Origin: Aromatoleum toluvorans
GTDB lineage: Bacteria > Pseudomonadota > Gammaproteobacteria > Burkholderiales > Rhodocyclaceae
Direction: 5' to 3'
NCBI RefSeq assembly: GCF_012910905.1
Contig: NZ_WTVN01000021.1
Coordinates: forward strand, 25,169-89,168
DNA: 64,000 nucleotides
The position numbers and the translations under genes were made by a program. The notes beneath the pieces are model-generated. The model worked only from the letters and a program-made list of their open reading frames with translations. It was not told the origin of the DNA and searched no databases. Positions 50,540 through 60,748 of this stretch are shown here, in pieces. How positions within the stretch are numbered: the first letter of the stretch is position 1; each line of letters opens with the position of its first letter.

Positions 50540-53281
50540 TCAGGCGGCGTTTCGTCCGACCGCCACGAGACGCTTGATCTCCGGCACGCAGGAGCCGCAG
50601 CTCGTGCCGCACTTGAGCTTGTCCTGCAGCGCGTCGAAGCCGTCCCCCCCGGCGATGGCCGCAGCGATGTCGCTCTCGGAGACGTTGAGGCAGTTGCACA
50701 CGATGCGCCCGCGGCTCTTCGCCGCCGCCGGCGGGCTCGCGAGCGGCGCGAGGATCCAGCGGCGCAGCTCCGCGGTCGGCTGGCGCTCGACCAGCACGTC
50801 GCGCAGCCAGCCGGCGGCGGCGGTCTCGCCGGTGAGGCGCAGGCCGACGAGGAGGCCGTCCTCGATGCGCGCGCGCTTGGTGATGCCGCGGCGCGCGTCG
50901 CTGTAGGCGAGGCAGTGCTCGTCGTCGAGGCCCAGCAGCGCGTCGAGCTCGTCGAGCCACGCCTGGGGGATCGGCTGGTCGTGCGCGATGCGCAGCACCA
51001 CCGCGGGATGGTCGCGGCCGGCGAGCGCGAGCGACGCGTAGGCGAAGCGCTCCAGCCACGGTGCGAGGCGCGCGGCGCGCTCGAGCGTGACGCCGGCGGG
51101 ATCCTTCTCTCCCTCCTCCCCCGCCGTCGCCCCTTCGGGCTCGCCGCGCATAATCAGCGCCTGATGCGGCAAATGCGCCTTCTCGACCTGCACGGTCGCA
51201 TGCTTCAGTTCCGGCTGCTTCGAGTACGGATCGAACTCGCGCAGCGTCAGCATGTTCACGCCGCCCGAGTTCAGCGCATTCGCGCCCCAGTGCATCGCGA
51301 CGAAAGCCTGGCCGGAGCGGATCTCGTTCGACGCGGCCGCGCGCAGCACGATCTCGCCGCGCCGGCTCTTCACGCGCACGAGTTCGCCGTCGGCGATGCC
51401 GCGCAGGTGCATGTCGTCGGCGTTGAGCTCGATGCGCGCCTCGTCGACGTGGTTGTAGAGGCGCGCGACCTTGCCGGTGCGGCTCATGCCGTGCCACTGG
51501 TCGCGCAGCCGGCCGGTGGTCAGATGCAGCGGGTAGCGGGCATCGGCGCGTTCGGCGGTGAGCTTCGTCGACGGCACGACGAAGCGCGCTTTGCCGTCGG
51601 CGGTCGCGAAGCGGCCGTCGGCATAGAGGCGTGCGCGGCCCTCGCTCGCGCCTTGCGGGAAAGGCCATTGCTGCGGCCCCTTGCCGTCGAGCACGGCATA
51701 GGAGAGGCCGGTGATGTCGAGATCGCGCCCGCGCGTCGTCTCCGCGTGCTCGGCGAAGATCGCCTCGGGGCCGGCGTAGGCGAACAGGCGCGCGGCCTCC
51801 GGCTTGCCGATCAGCGGTGCGAGCTTGCGCGCGAAGTCGCACACGATGTCCCAGTCCGCGCGCGCTTCGCCCGGCGCGGGGATCGCGCGATGCACATGGG
51901 TGATGCGGCGCTCCGAGTTCGTCACCGTGCCTTCCTTCTCGCCCCAGGTCGCGGCCGGCAGCAGCAGGTCGGCGAAGGGCGCGGTCTCGGTGTTGCCGTA
52001 GGCTTCCTGCAGCACGACGAAGTCGCAGCGCGCCAGCGCCTCGCGCACGCGTTCGAGCTCGGGCAGCGACTGCGCCGGGTTGGTGCAGGCGATCCACAGC
52101 GCCTTGATGCGGCCGTCGTGCATCGCGTCGAAGAGCTCGACGGCGGTGAGGCCGGGCTTTTCCGGCACGTCCGGCACGCCCCACAGGCGCGCCACTTCGG
52201 CGCGGTGCTCGGGGTTCGCGAGCTCGCGGTGACCGGACAGCAGGTTCGCCATGCCGCCGACTTCGCGCCCGCCCATCGCGTTGGGCTGGCCCGTCATCGA
52301 GAACGGGCCGCAGCCGGGCTTGCCGATCTTGCCGGTGGCGAGCGACAGCGCGATCAGCGCCGTGCCGTTGTGCGTGCCGTGCGTGGACTGGTTGAGCCCC
52401 TGGCACCACAGCGACATCGCGCGCGGCGCCTCGCCCCACCAGCGTGCGGCGGTGCGGATGTCGTCCGCCTTCACGCCACAGACTTCGGCCGCCACCGCCG
52501 GCGTGATCTCGCGCACGTGCTCGCGCAGCGCGTCGAAGCCTTCGGTGTGTTCGCGCACGAAGACGTTATCGACCAGCCCTTCCCACAGCAGCACGTTGAG
52601 CATCGCGTTGAAGAGCCAGATGTCGGTGCCGGGCAGGATGGGCAGGTGCAGGTCGGCAGTGGCCGCGGTGTCGGTGCGGCGCGGGTCGACGACGATGATC
52701 TTCATGTCCGGGCGCGCGGCCTTGGCGTCCTCGATGCGGCGGAAGGCGATCGGGTGTGCGTAGGACGGGTTGCCGCCGGCGATCAGCAGGCAGTCGGTCT
52801 GGGCGAAGTCGTCGTACGAACAGGGCGGCGCGTCGGCGCCCAGCGTCTGCTTGTAGGCCACGACCGCGCTCGACATGCACAGGCGCGAGTTGGAGTCGAC
52901 GTTGTTCGAGCCGATCAGGCCCTTCATCAGCTTGTTGAAGACGTAGTAGTCCTCGGTCAGGAGCTGCCCCGAGATGTAGAAGGCGACGGCGTCGGGGCCG
53001 TGCTCGTCGATCACGGCGGCGAAACGCTGCGCGGCGGTGCCGAGCGCCTCGTCCCAGCTCGCGCGGCGGCGCGGCTCGCCCTTCGCGGTGCGCAGTTCGG
53101 GATGCAGCAGGCGCGTCTCGGGGCGCGCGGTGAAGTGCAGCGTCGAGCCCTTCGTGCACAGGCGGCCGAAGTTCGCGGGATGCTCGGGGTCGCCGCGCAC
53201 GCCGGTGATGCGCGCGCCGTCGTGTTCGATGAGGACGCCGCAGCCGACGCCGCAGTACGGGCAGGTGGCTTTCGTTTCCAT
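50540..53281 (-). CDS. nasA: Assimilatory nitrate reductase catalytic subunit (NasA/NasC type) with C-terminal [2Fe-2S] domain
   Basis: A 913-residue cytoplasmic molybdopterin enzyme reducing nitrate to nitrite. The N-terminal [4Fe-4S] ligands are CPYCGVGCG plus a fourth Cys in GRLCTKGS. The Mo-bis-MGD domains include NSNVDSNSRLCMSSA-like SNNVDSNSRLCMSS, GLNQSTHGTHNG and TTGRLRDQWHGMSRTGK. A C-terminal BFD-type [2Fe-2S] domain (VCNCLNVSESDI, LKCGTSCGSCVPEIKRL) probably receives electrons. ATG 53281 is preferred over 53305 because GGAGAG stands 5 nt before it. It is the last enzyme gene of the nirB-to-nasA run. Confidence 0.96.
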   Translation of the reverse strand: METKATCPYCGVGCGVLIEHDGARITGVRGDPEHPANFGRLCTKGSTLHFTARPETRLLHPELRTAKGEPRRRASWDEALGTAAQRFAAVIDEHGPDAVAFYISGQLLTEDYYVFNKLMKGLIGSNNVDSNSRLCMSSAVVAYKQTLGADAPPCSYDDFAQTDCLLIAGGNPSYAHPIAFRRIEDAKAARPDMKIIVVDPRRTDTAATADLHLPILPGTDIWLFNAMLNVLLWEGLVDNVFVREHTEGFDALREHVREITPAVAAEVCGVKADDIRTAARWWGEAPRAMSLWCQGLNQSTHGTHNGTALIALSLATGKIGKPGCGPFSMTGQPNAMGGREVGGMANLLSGHRELANPEHRAEVARLWGVPDVPEKPGLTAVELFDAMHDGRIKALWIACTNPAQSLPELERVREALARCDFVVLQEAYGNTETAPFADLLLPAATWGEKEGTVTNSERRITHVHRAIPAPGEARADWDIVCDFARKLAPLIGKPEAARLFAYAGPEAIFAEHAETTRGRDLDITGLSYAVLDGKGPQQWPFPQGASEGRARLYADGRFATADGKARFVVPSTKLTAERADARYPLHLTTGRLRDQWHGMSRTGKVARLYNHVDEARIELNADDMHLRGIADGELVRVKSRRGEIVLRAAASNEIRSGQAFVAMHWGANALNSGGVNMLTLREFDPYSKQPELKHATVQVEKAHLPHQALIMRGEPEGATAGEEGEKDPAGVTLERAARLAPWLERFAYASLALAGRDHPAVVLRIAHDQPIPQAWLDELDALLGLDDEHCLAYSDARRGITKRARIEDGLLVGLRLTGETAAAGWLRDVLVERQPTAELRRWILAPLASPPAAAKSRGRIVCNCLNVSESDIAAAIAGGDGFDALQDKLKCGTSCGSCVPEIKRLVAVGRNAA

Positions 53282-53309
53282 GAGGCTCTCCGGGGGTGTC
53301 GTCATGTTC

Positions 53310-55073
<1,764 letters not shown>

Positions 55074-55108
55074 GCCTGCGCTCTCCGCCTATGCTCCGGT
55101 TCCCGGCC

Positions 55109-56323
55109 TCAGATCCGCGCCGACGTGAGGTGCGCCGCACCCCAGGTCGTGCGCCAGCGGGTCTTCACCGACGTCAGCCCGATCAGCGCCGCCAGCGCGA
55201 GCCCGGCGAAGATCATGAAGCCCATCTGGTAGCTGCCGGTCGCCTGCTTCGCGTAGCCGAGCGAGGACGCGAGGTAGAAGCCGCCGACGCCGCCCGCCAT
55301 GCCCACCAGCCCCGTCATCACGCCGATCTCCTTGCGGAAGCGCTGCGGCACGAGCTGGAACACCGCGCCGTTGCCCATGCCCAGCGACAGCATCGCGAGC
55401 ACGAACACGACGAGTGCCATCCACGCCTGCGGCAGGCCGGTACCGACGATCGCGAGGAAGACCGCCGCGAACACGTACATCACCGACAGGCTCTTGATGC
55501 CGCCGATGCGGTCGGCGACGCGGCCGCCGATCGGCCGCACCATCGAGCCGGCGAACACGCAGGCGGCGGTGAAGTAGCCGGCCATCTTCGCATCCAGCCC
55601 ATACTGCGTATTGAAGTAGATCGTCAGGGAGGACGCCAGGCCGACGAAACCGCCGAAAGTCACCGAGTAGAAGAACATGAACCACCACGCGTCCTTGTCC
55701 TTGAGCACCTTGAAGTACTCGGTCAGCGGCTTCGCGGGCGGGCACTCGGGCGCATCCTTCGCGACGACGAGGTAGACCGCGAACACCAGCACCAGCGGGA
55801 TCAGCGCGAGGCCGAAGACGTTGGTCCAGCCATAGGCGATCGCCAGCCCCGGCGCGAACAGCGCCGCGAGCGCGGTGCCCGAGTTGCCGGCCCCGGCGAT
55901 GCCCAGCGCGGTGCCCTGATGCTCGGGCGGATACCAGCGCGACGCGAGCGGCAGCGCCACCGCGAAGGCCGCGCCGGCGAAGCCCAGGAACACGCCCAAG
56001 AGCAGCGTCTGCGCGTAGCTGTGGATGCCGAACTTCCACGCGACGAAGAGCGCGCAGATCACGATCACCTGCCCGATCGCACCCGCCATCTTGGGCTTCA
56101 GGTGATCGACCAGCACGCCCATGAAGATGCGCAGGAGCGCGCCGGCGAGCACCGGCACCGCGACCATCATGCCCTTCTGCGCGTGGTCCAGGCCCAGGTC
56201 GGTGGCGATCTGCACGCCCAGCGGACCGAGGATGACCCACACCATGAAGGCCAGGTCGAAGTACAGGAAGGCCGCCAGCAGCGTCGGCGGATGCCCGGCC
56301 TTGAGGAAGGATTGCTTGTCCAT
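55109..56323 (-). CDS. narK: MFS nitrate/nitrite transporter (NasA/NarK family)
   Basis: A 404-residue, 12-helix major facilitator. It shows FDLAFMVWVILGPLGVQIA, the NNP signatures GLGGNSG-like GIAGAGNSGTALAALFAP and MGNGAVFQLVPQRF, and RPIGGRVADRIGG between halves. It imports nitrate (and possibly nitrite) across the inner membrane for the reductases encoded in the same run. It lies 30 bp behind nirD. A second, ABC-type nitrate importer is encoded at 61-64 kb, so the cell has two uptake routes. Confidence 0.94.
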   Translation of the reverse strand: MDKQSFLKAGHPPTLLAAFLYFDLAFMVWVILGPLGVQIATDLGLDHAQKGMMVAVPVLAGALLRIFMGVLVDHLKPKMAGAIGQVIVICALFVAWKFGIHSYAQTLLLGVFLGFAGAAFAVALPLASRWYPPEHQGTALGIAGAGNSGTALAALFAPGLAIAYGWTNVFGLALIPLVLVFAVYLVVAKDAPECPPAKPLTEYFKVLKDKDAWWFMFFYSVTFGGFVGLASSLTIYFNTQYGLDAKMAGYFTAACVFAGSMVRPIGGRVADRIGGIKSLSVMYVFAAVFLAIVGTGLPQAWMALVVFVLAMLSLGMGNGAVFQLVPQRFRKEIGVMTGLVGMAGGVGGFYLASSLGYAKQATGSYQMGFMIFAGLALAALIGLTSVKTRWRTTWGAAHLTSARI

Positions 56324-56353
56324 GTCGGTTCCCCTTTTTGCGATGCAGTCCGA

Positions 56354-56689
56354 TCAGACCTTGAGCAGCACGCGGCCGCCCTCGACCTTCACCTCGAAGG
56401 ACTTGGTGCAGCCGACATCCGGCGCCACCGCGTTGCCCGAGTCGAGCTCGATCTTCCAGCTGTGCAGCGGGCAGGTGACCTGGCGCCCATGCACGATGCC
56501 CTGCGACAGCGGACCCTGCTTGTGCGGGCACTTGTCGTGCAGCGCGAAGACCTCGCCCTCGGCGTTGCGGAAGATCGCGATGTCGCCGCCGCGCGCCGCC
56601 TTCACGACGCGCGAACCGAGCACGGGGATGTCTTCGACGGCGCAGATTTCCTTCCAGCCGGCTTCGACGCTGATTTCAAAGGTGTTCAT
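56354..56689 (-). CDS. nirD: Nitrite reductase small subunit NirD
   Basis: A 111-residue Rieske-fold subunit of cytoplasmic NADH-nitrite reductase. The sequence retains both ligand pairs (DKCPHKQGPL and VTCPLHSWKIEL), so it should hold a [2Fe-2S] cluster; some NirD proteins lack these residues. It follows nirB by 15 bp. Confidence 0.95.
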   Translation of the reverse strand: MNTFEISVEAGWKEICAVEDIPVLGSRVVKAARGGDIAIFRNAEGEVFALHDKCPHKQGPLSQGIVHGRQVTCPLHSWKIELDSGNAVAPDVGCTKSFEVKVEGGRVLLKV

Positions 56690-56704
56690 CGATTCGCTCC
56701 GGTC

Positions 56705-59161
56705 TCAGGCTTCAAGAATTTCGAATTCGCGGCGCACGGCAGGTGCGGCATCCGCGGCATAGCGCTCGGCCCACGGATCCTTCGCGTCCTGCAGCGCGTA
56801 CAGCAGCCGCTCGTACAAGGCCTTGCGGTTCTCCGCGTTCTCCAGCACGTGCTTCTTCACATGCTCGAGGCCCACACGCTCGACGTAATGCACGGTGCGC
56901 TCGAGGTAGTAGCCCTCCTCGCGATAGAGCTGCAGGAAGGCGCCCGAGTACTCCATGACTTCCTCGCGCGTCTGCACCTTGCACAGGAACTGCGCCACTT
57001 CCGTCTTGATCCCGCCGTTGCCGGCGACATACAGCTCCCAGCCCGAATCGACGCCGATCACGCCGACGTCCTTGATGCCGGCCTCGGCGCAGTTGCGCGG
57101 GCAGCCGCTCACCGCGAGCTTCACCTTGTGCGGGCTCCACATGCCGAAGAGCATCTTCTCCAGGTCGATGCCCATGGACATCGAACGCTGCGTGCCGAAG
57201 CGGCAGTGCTCGGCGCCGACGCAGGTCTTCACGGTGCGGATGCTCTTGCCGTAGGCGTGGCCCGAGGGCATGCCGAGGTCCTTCCACACGTGCGGCAGGT
57301 CTTCCTTCTTGATCCCCAGCAGGTCGATACGCTGCCCGCCGGTGACTTTCACCGTCGGCACGTTGTACTTCTCCGCGACCTCGGCGATGCGCTTCAGCTC
57401 CGCCGGCGTCGTCACGCCGCCCAGCATCTGCGGCACGACCGAATAAGTGCCGTCCTTCTGGATGTTGGCGTGCGCGCGCTCGTTGATGAAGCGGCTCTGC
57501 GGGTCGTCCTTCGCCTCGTGCGGCCAGGTCGAGATCAGGTAGTAGTTGAGCGCCGGGCGGCAGGTCGAGCAGCCGTTCGGCGTCTTCCACGACAGCGTTT
57601 CCATCGTCTCGGGGATGCTCAGCAGCTTGTGGTCGCGGATCGCCTTCCGCACGTCGCCGTGCGACAGCTCGGTGCAGCCGCACACCGGCTTGTCGTGCGC
57701 CGACACCGCCTGATAGGCGCCGCCCACGGTCGAGGCGAGGATCTGCTCCACGAGGCCCGTGCAGGAGCCGCAGGAGGATGCGGCCTTGGTATGCTTCTTG
57801 ACCTCGTCCAGCGTGAACAGGCCCTTCTCCTTGATCGCCTTGACGATCGTGCCCTTGCACACCCCGTTGCAGCCGCACACCTCGGCCGTGTCCGGCATCG
57901 AAGCGGCCTTGTTCTCGCCCTTGTGGCCCGCATCGCCGAGGTTGTTCTGCCCGAACATCAGGTGGTCGCGGATCGCATGGATGTCCTGGCCATCCTTCAT
58001 CAGCTGGAAGTACCACGAGCCGTCCGCGGTGTCGCCGTACAGCACCGAGCCGACGATGCGGTTGTGCTTGATCACGATGCGCTTGTACACGCCGCCCTGC
58101 TTGTCGTGCAGCACGATGTCCTCGGTGTCGGGGCCACCCGAGAAGTCGCCCGCCGAGAACACATCGATGCCGGTGACCTTGAGCTTGGTCGAGGTCACCG
58201 AGCCTTCGTAGCGGCCGATGCCGAAGTTCGCGAGGTGGTTCGCGCACACCTTGCCCTGCTCGAAGAGCGGCGCGACGAGGCCGTAGGCGATGCCGCGGTG
58301 CGCGACGCATTCGCCGACCGCATACACGCGCGGGTCGGTCACGGTCTGCAGCGTGTCGGACACCGCGATGCCGCGCGCGCGCCCCGTGCCGCAGTAAATG
58401 CCGGCCGATTCCGCGAGCGCGAAGTTCGGGCGGATGCCGGCGGCGACGACGACGAGGTCCGCGGGGATCTCCATGCCGTCCTTGAAGCGCACCGCCGCGA
58501 CGCGCCCGCTCTCGCCGCGCACCAGCGCCTCGGTCTGCTTCGGCAGCAGGAAATTCATGCCTTTCGCTTCGAGCGAGGCCTGCAGCATGTCGGCCGCGGG
58601 CTTGTCGAGCTGGCGCTCCATGATCCAGTCGCCCAGATGCACGACGGTCACGCTCATGCCGCGCAGCATCAGGCCGTTCGCCGCTTCCAGGCCCAGCAGG
58701 CCCGCGCCGATCACGACCGCATGCTTGTACTTGGTCGAAGCCTCGATCATCGCCTCGGTGTCGCCGATGTCGCGATACGCGAGCACGCCGGGCAGGTCGG
58801 CGCCAGGCATCGGCGGGATGAAGGGCGTCGAGCCGGTCGCGATCAGCAGGCGGTCGTACTCGGCCTCGGTGCCGTCGGCGGCGATGACCTTGCGCTTCAC
58901 GCGGTCGATCTTCGTCACCATCTTGCCCGCGTGCAGCGTGATGGCGTTGTCGCGGTACCAGTCGAGATCGTTGAGCATGATCTCCGGCAGCGTCATCTCG
59001 CCCGCGAGCACCGGCGAGAGCAGGATGCGGTTGTAGTTGCCGTGCGGCTCGGCGCCGAACACCGTGATGTCGTACAGGTCCGGGGCGAGCTTCAGCAGTT
59101 CTTCGAGCGTGCGGCAGCCGGCCATGCCGTTACCGATCATCACGAGTTTCATTTTTTTCAT
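56705..59161 (-). CDS. nirB: NADH-dependent nitrite reductase large subunit NirB
   Basis: An 818-residue siroheme enzyme reducing nitrite to ammonium. An FAD/NADH pyridine-nucleotide reductase part (VMIGNGMAGCRTLEELL, AVVIGAGLLGLEAANGL) comes first. BFD-type [2Fe-2S] segments follow (VCGCNGVCKGTIV, SSCGSCTGLVEQIL). The sulfite/nitrite reductase domain holds the siroheme-[4Fe-4S] cysteines CVGAEHCRFG (about 642-651) and SGCPRNCAEA (about 685). The ATG at 59161 has AAGGAG 6 nt upstream and lies 10 bp after an 18-codon leader ORF. It is the first large gene of the operon controlled by the region at 59229-59497. Confidence 0.97.
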   Translation of the reverse strand: MKKMKLVMIGNGMAGCRTLEELLKLAPDLYDITVFGAEPHGNYNRILLSPVLAGEMTLPEIMLNDLDWYRDNAITLHAGKMVTKIDRVKRKVIAADGTEAEYDRLLIATGSTPFIPPMPGADLPGVLAYRDIGDTEAMIEASTKYKHAVVIGAGLLGLEAANGLMLRGMSVTVVHLGDWIMERQLDKPAADMLQASLEAKGMNFLLPKQTEALVRGESGRVAAVRFKDGMEIPADLVVVAAGIRPNFALAESAGIYCGTGRARGIAVSDTLQTVTDPRVYAVGECVAHRGIAYGLVAPLFEQGKVCANHLANFGIGRYEGSVTSTKLKVTGIDVFSAGDFSGGPDTEDIVLHDKQGGVYKRIVIKHNRIVGSVLYGDTADGSWYFQLMKDGQDIHAIRDHLMFGQNNLGDAGHKGENKAASMPDTAEVCGCNGVCKGTIVKAIKEKGLFTLDEVKKHTKAASSCGSCTGLVEQILASTVGGAYQAVSAHDKPVCGCTELSHGDVRKAIRDHKLLSIPETMETLSWKTPNGCSTCRPALNYYLISTWPHEAKDDPQSRFINERAHANIQKDGTYSVVPQMLGGVTTPAELKRIAEVAEKYNVPTVKVTGGQRIDLLGIKKEDLPHVWKDLGMPSGHAYGKSIRTVKTCVGAEHCRFGTQRSMSMGIDLEKMLFGMWSPHKVKLAVSGCPRNCAEAGIKDVGVIGVDSGWELYVAGNGGIKTEVAQFLCKVQTREEVMEYSGAFLQLYREEGYYLERTVHYVERVGLEHVKKHVLENAENRKALYERLLYALQDAKDPWAERYAADAAPAVRREFEILEA

Positions 59162-59171
59162 GGCGGCTCCT

Positions 59172-59228
59172 TCAGGCAGCGCGAGAGATGAATTCGGGGG
59201 AAGCGTTGACGCGGCGGGTCAGGGCCAT
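59172..59228 (-). CDS. 18-residue leader peptide ORF before nirB (candidate)
   Basis: ATG at 59228 is preceded by GGAG at 7-nt spacing and encodes MALTRRVNASPEFISRAA before TGA. It lies wholly between the leader terminator and nirB; its stop overlaps the start of the nirB ribosome binding site region, so translation could be coupled to nirB. No run of control codons for an amino acid is evident. Expression is inferred from the ribosome binding site and position only. Confidence 0.45.
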   Translation of the reverse strand: MALTRRVNASPEFISRAA

Positions 59229-59252
59229 GATCGATCTCCACTCCATAAGGCG

Positions 59253-59313
59253 AAAAAAAACGGCGTCGCGTCGCCTCCGGAAGCGCTCTCCCGAAGAAAC
59301 GACGGACGCCGTT
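59253..59313 (-). terminator. Leader intrinsic terminator (antitermination target) of the nirB operon
   Basis: AACGGCGTC (plus 59305-59313) pairs with GACGCCGTT (plus 59259-59267), with additional CGTCG/CGAC pairing inside, followed on the minus strand by eight Ts (plus As 59253-59260). It lies about 55-115 nt into the predicted transcript and upstream of nirB, so it must be read through for expression. Its 5' arm is the loop and 3' arm of the second hexaloop hairpin, making the two structures mutually exclusive. Confidence 0.85.
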
Positions 59314-59364
59314 GTCCGCATGCCCTGCATCAAGCATTTCAAGCCGGAGCCTCGTTGCCCCGGC
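59302..59364 (-). promoter_or_regulatory. Two-hairpin ANTAR (NasR/NasT-type) antiterminator leader
   Basis: Hairpin P1: GCCGGGGC, loop AACGAG, GCTCCGGC (plus 59343-59364), eight pairs. Hairpin P2: GCGGAC, loop AACGGC, GTCCGT (plus 59302-59319), six pairs. Both are hexaloops with A at position 1 and G at position 4, the defining pattern of ANTAR-protein target RNAs. A 23-nt linker joins them. Binding of a NasT/NasR-type protein to P1-P2 would block the terminator arm. The nasT gene is not in the window. Confidence 0.8.
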
Positions 59365-59380
59365 CTACGGACTCCTTATC

Positions 59381-59395
59381 GCAAGATGGGTGCCA
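59381..59395 (-). promoter_or_regulatory. Sigma-54 promoter of the nirB operon
   Basis: TGGCAC-CCATC-TTGC on the minus strand fits the -24/-12 consensus, with exactly 10 bp between GG and GC. The predicted transcription start near 59369 is only about 5 nt before hairpin P1, which independently supports both calls. Confidence 0.85.
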
Positions 59396-59482
59396 GCCCC
59401 CACTTCAAAATTACATTGCTGTTTTAAAAGGAAATTTTTCCTGAAGACCTGCCCGTGCGAAGAATGCGCGAACATCGCTCAC

Positions 59483-59497
59483 GCACCAATTCGGTGC
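59483..59497. promoter_or_regulatory. NtrC-type enhancer dyad GCACC-AATTC-GGTGC
   Basis: A perfect 5-5-5 dyad matching the NtrC site GCACCA-N3-TGGTGC with one mismatch, centred about 121 bp upstream of the predicted start, the usual enhancer distance. A further GCACCA half-site is at 59514-59519. Between enhancer and promoter an AT-rich stretch (59402-59446) may bend; I found no convincing IHF consensus in it. Confidence 0.7.
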
Positions 59498-59548
59498 ATT
59501 ACGCGGCAATGCTGCACCACAACATCGCACCTCACGTCGCCCGGCGTC

Positions 59549-59592
59549 ACGCCTCCCTCCCCTTCAAGGGGAGGGCTGGGGTGGGGATGGGT
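59549..59592. repeat. REP-like palindromic intergenic element
   Basis: CCCTCCCC (59555-59562), TTCAA, GGGGAGGG (59568-59575) followed by CTGGGGTGGGGATGGG resembles the C/G-rich intergenic palindromes scattered in many proteobacterial genomes. It abuts the methyltransferase stop. No T-run follows on the minus strand, so it is not a typical terminator. Only one copy is in the window, so repetition is not shown here. Confidence 0.45.
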
Positions 59593-59593
59593 T

Positions 59594-60748
59594 TCACGCC
59601 CGCGTGGCGAGTCGCCACAGCGAGGTGATTTCGGCCGCCCGCGCGGCGTGAAGGGGGTCATCGGCGTCGCGCGCCTTGGCATGGCGCGGCCGGGCATTGA
59701 GGCGCCCGACCACTTGCAGCCCCGCCCCCGCGATCGCCGCGAGCAACTCGTCGCGCGTGCGCAGGCCCAGATGTTCGGCGAGATCGGAGAGAATCAGCCA
59801 GCCCTCGCCGCCGGGCACGAGATGCGCCGCGAGGCCGGCGAGAAAGGCCCGCAGCATGCGGCTGTCGGGGTCATAGACGGCGTTTTCGACCGGCGACGAG
59901 GGGCGTGCCGGCACCCACGGCGGATTGCACACGACGAGCGCCGCCCGGGCGTCGGGAAACATGTCCGCCTGCAGGATCTCCACCTGCGCGGCGAAGCCCA
60001 GCCGCGCGATGTTCTCGCACGCACACTCGAGCGCCCGCGGGTCCTGGTCGGTCGCAAGCACACGGCGCACGCCGCGCTGCGCGAGCAGCGCCGCCAGCAC
60101 GCCGGTGCCGGTGCCGATGTCGCAGGCCGGCGCGCCGCTCGCCAGCGCCGCGGGCAGCGGCGCCTGCGCGACGAGGTCGACGTATTCGCCACGCACCGGG
60201 GAAAACACGCCGTAATGCGGGTGGATGGAAGCCCCGAGCGCCGGGATCGACACCCCCTTCTTGCGCCATTCGTGGGCCCCGATCAGCCCCAGCAGCTCGC
60301 GCAGCGATACCGCATACGCTTCGTCGGCGGGCCCGTAGGCCTCGCGACAGGCCAGGGCGACGTCGGGCGCGCGGCGCAAGGGCAGGCTGTGGTCCGCATC
60401 GACCGGCAGCAGCAGCATGCCGAGGGTGCGGGCACGCTGCGCCTGCGCCTGGCGGTGAAGATGGAAGGCCTCCGCGGCACTCGACGGCGCACGGGCCGGC
60501 TTGCCGGCGCGCCGCGGCTTGCGGTCCGCCCGGCGCCCCATCGCCAGCAGCAGCTGCCGCGCATTCTGGTAATCGCCGCGGTAAAGCAGCGCCGTCCCCT
60601 CGCACGCGAGCCGGTAGGCCTGGTCAGCCGGCGTCTGGTCGCCGACCACCACCACGCGGCGCGGCGGCGGACTTCCGCTTTCCGACCGCCAGCGCAGCGC
60701 ATGGCGCTCGCCGTCCTCGTCCCAGACCACTTGCGGAAATCCGTTCAT
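59594..60748 (-). CDS. Class I SAM-dependent methyltransferase with NPPW motif
   Basis: A 384-residue protein. The N-terminal half (about 1-180) is Arg/Ala-rich with no recognised domain. The C-terminal half has the SAM motif ACDIGTGTGVLAALLAQRG, ATDQDPRALECACENI and catalytic NPPW (VVCNPPWVPARP), as in N-methyltransferases of the PrmB/PrmC/RsmC group. Target (RNA, protein or small molecule) is unknown. ATG 60748 has a GGAGGGGG sequence upstream and overlaps the stop of a 39-codon ORF (ATGA). It lies between the nitrate ABC genes and the nirB operon on the same strand. Confidence 0.8.
   Translation of the reverse strand: MNGFPQVVWDEDGERHALRWRSESGSPPPRRVVVVGDQTPADQAYRLACEGTALLYRGDYQNARQLLLAMGRRADRKPRRAGKPARAPSSAAEAFHLHRQAQAQRARTLGMLLLPVDADHSLPLRRAPDVALACREAYGPADEAYAVSLRELLGLIGAHEWRKKGVSIPALGASIHPHYGVFSPVRGEYVDLVAQAPLPAALASGAPACDIGTGTGVLAALLAQRGVRRVLATDQDPRALECACENIARLGFAAQVEILQADMFPDARAALVVCNPPWVPARPSSPVENAVYDPDSRMLRAFLAGLAAHLVPGGEGWLILSDLAEHLGLRTRDELLAAIAGAGLQVVGRLNARPRHAKARDADDPLHAARAAEITSLWRLATRA

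Noticed and set aside
55091..59191. 1366-codon plus-strand open frame opposite the nitrate transporter, nirD and nirB
   Set aside because: Very long but exactly antisense to three conserved genes and of His/Arg/Asp-rich shadow composition.
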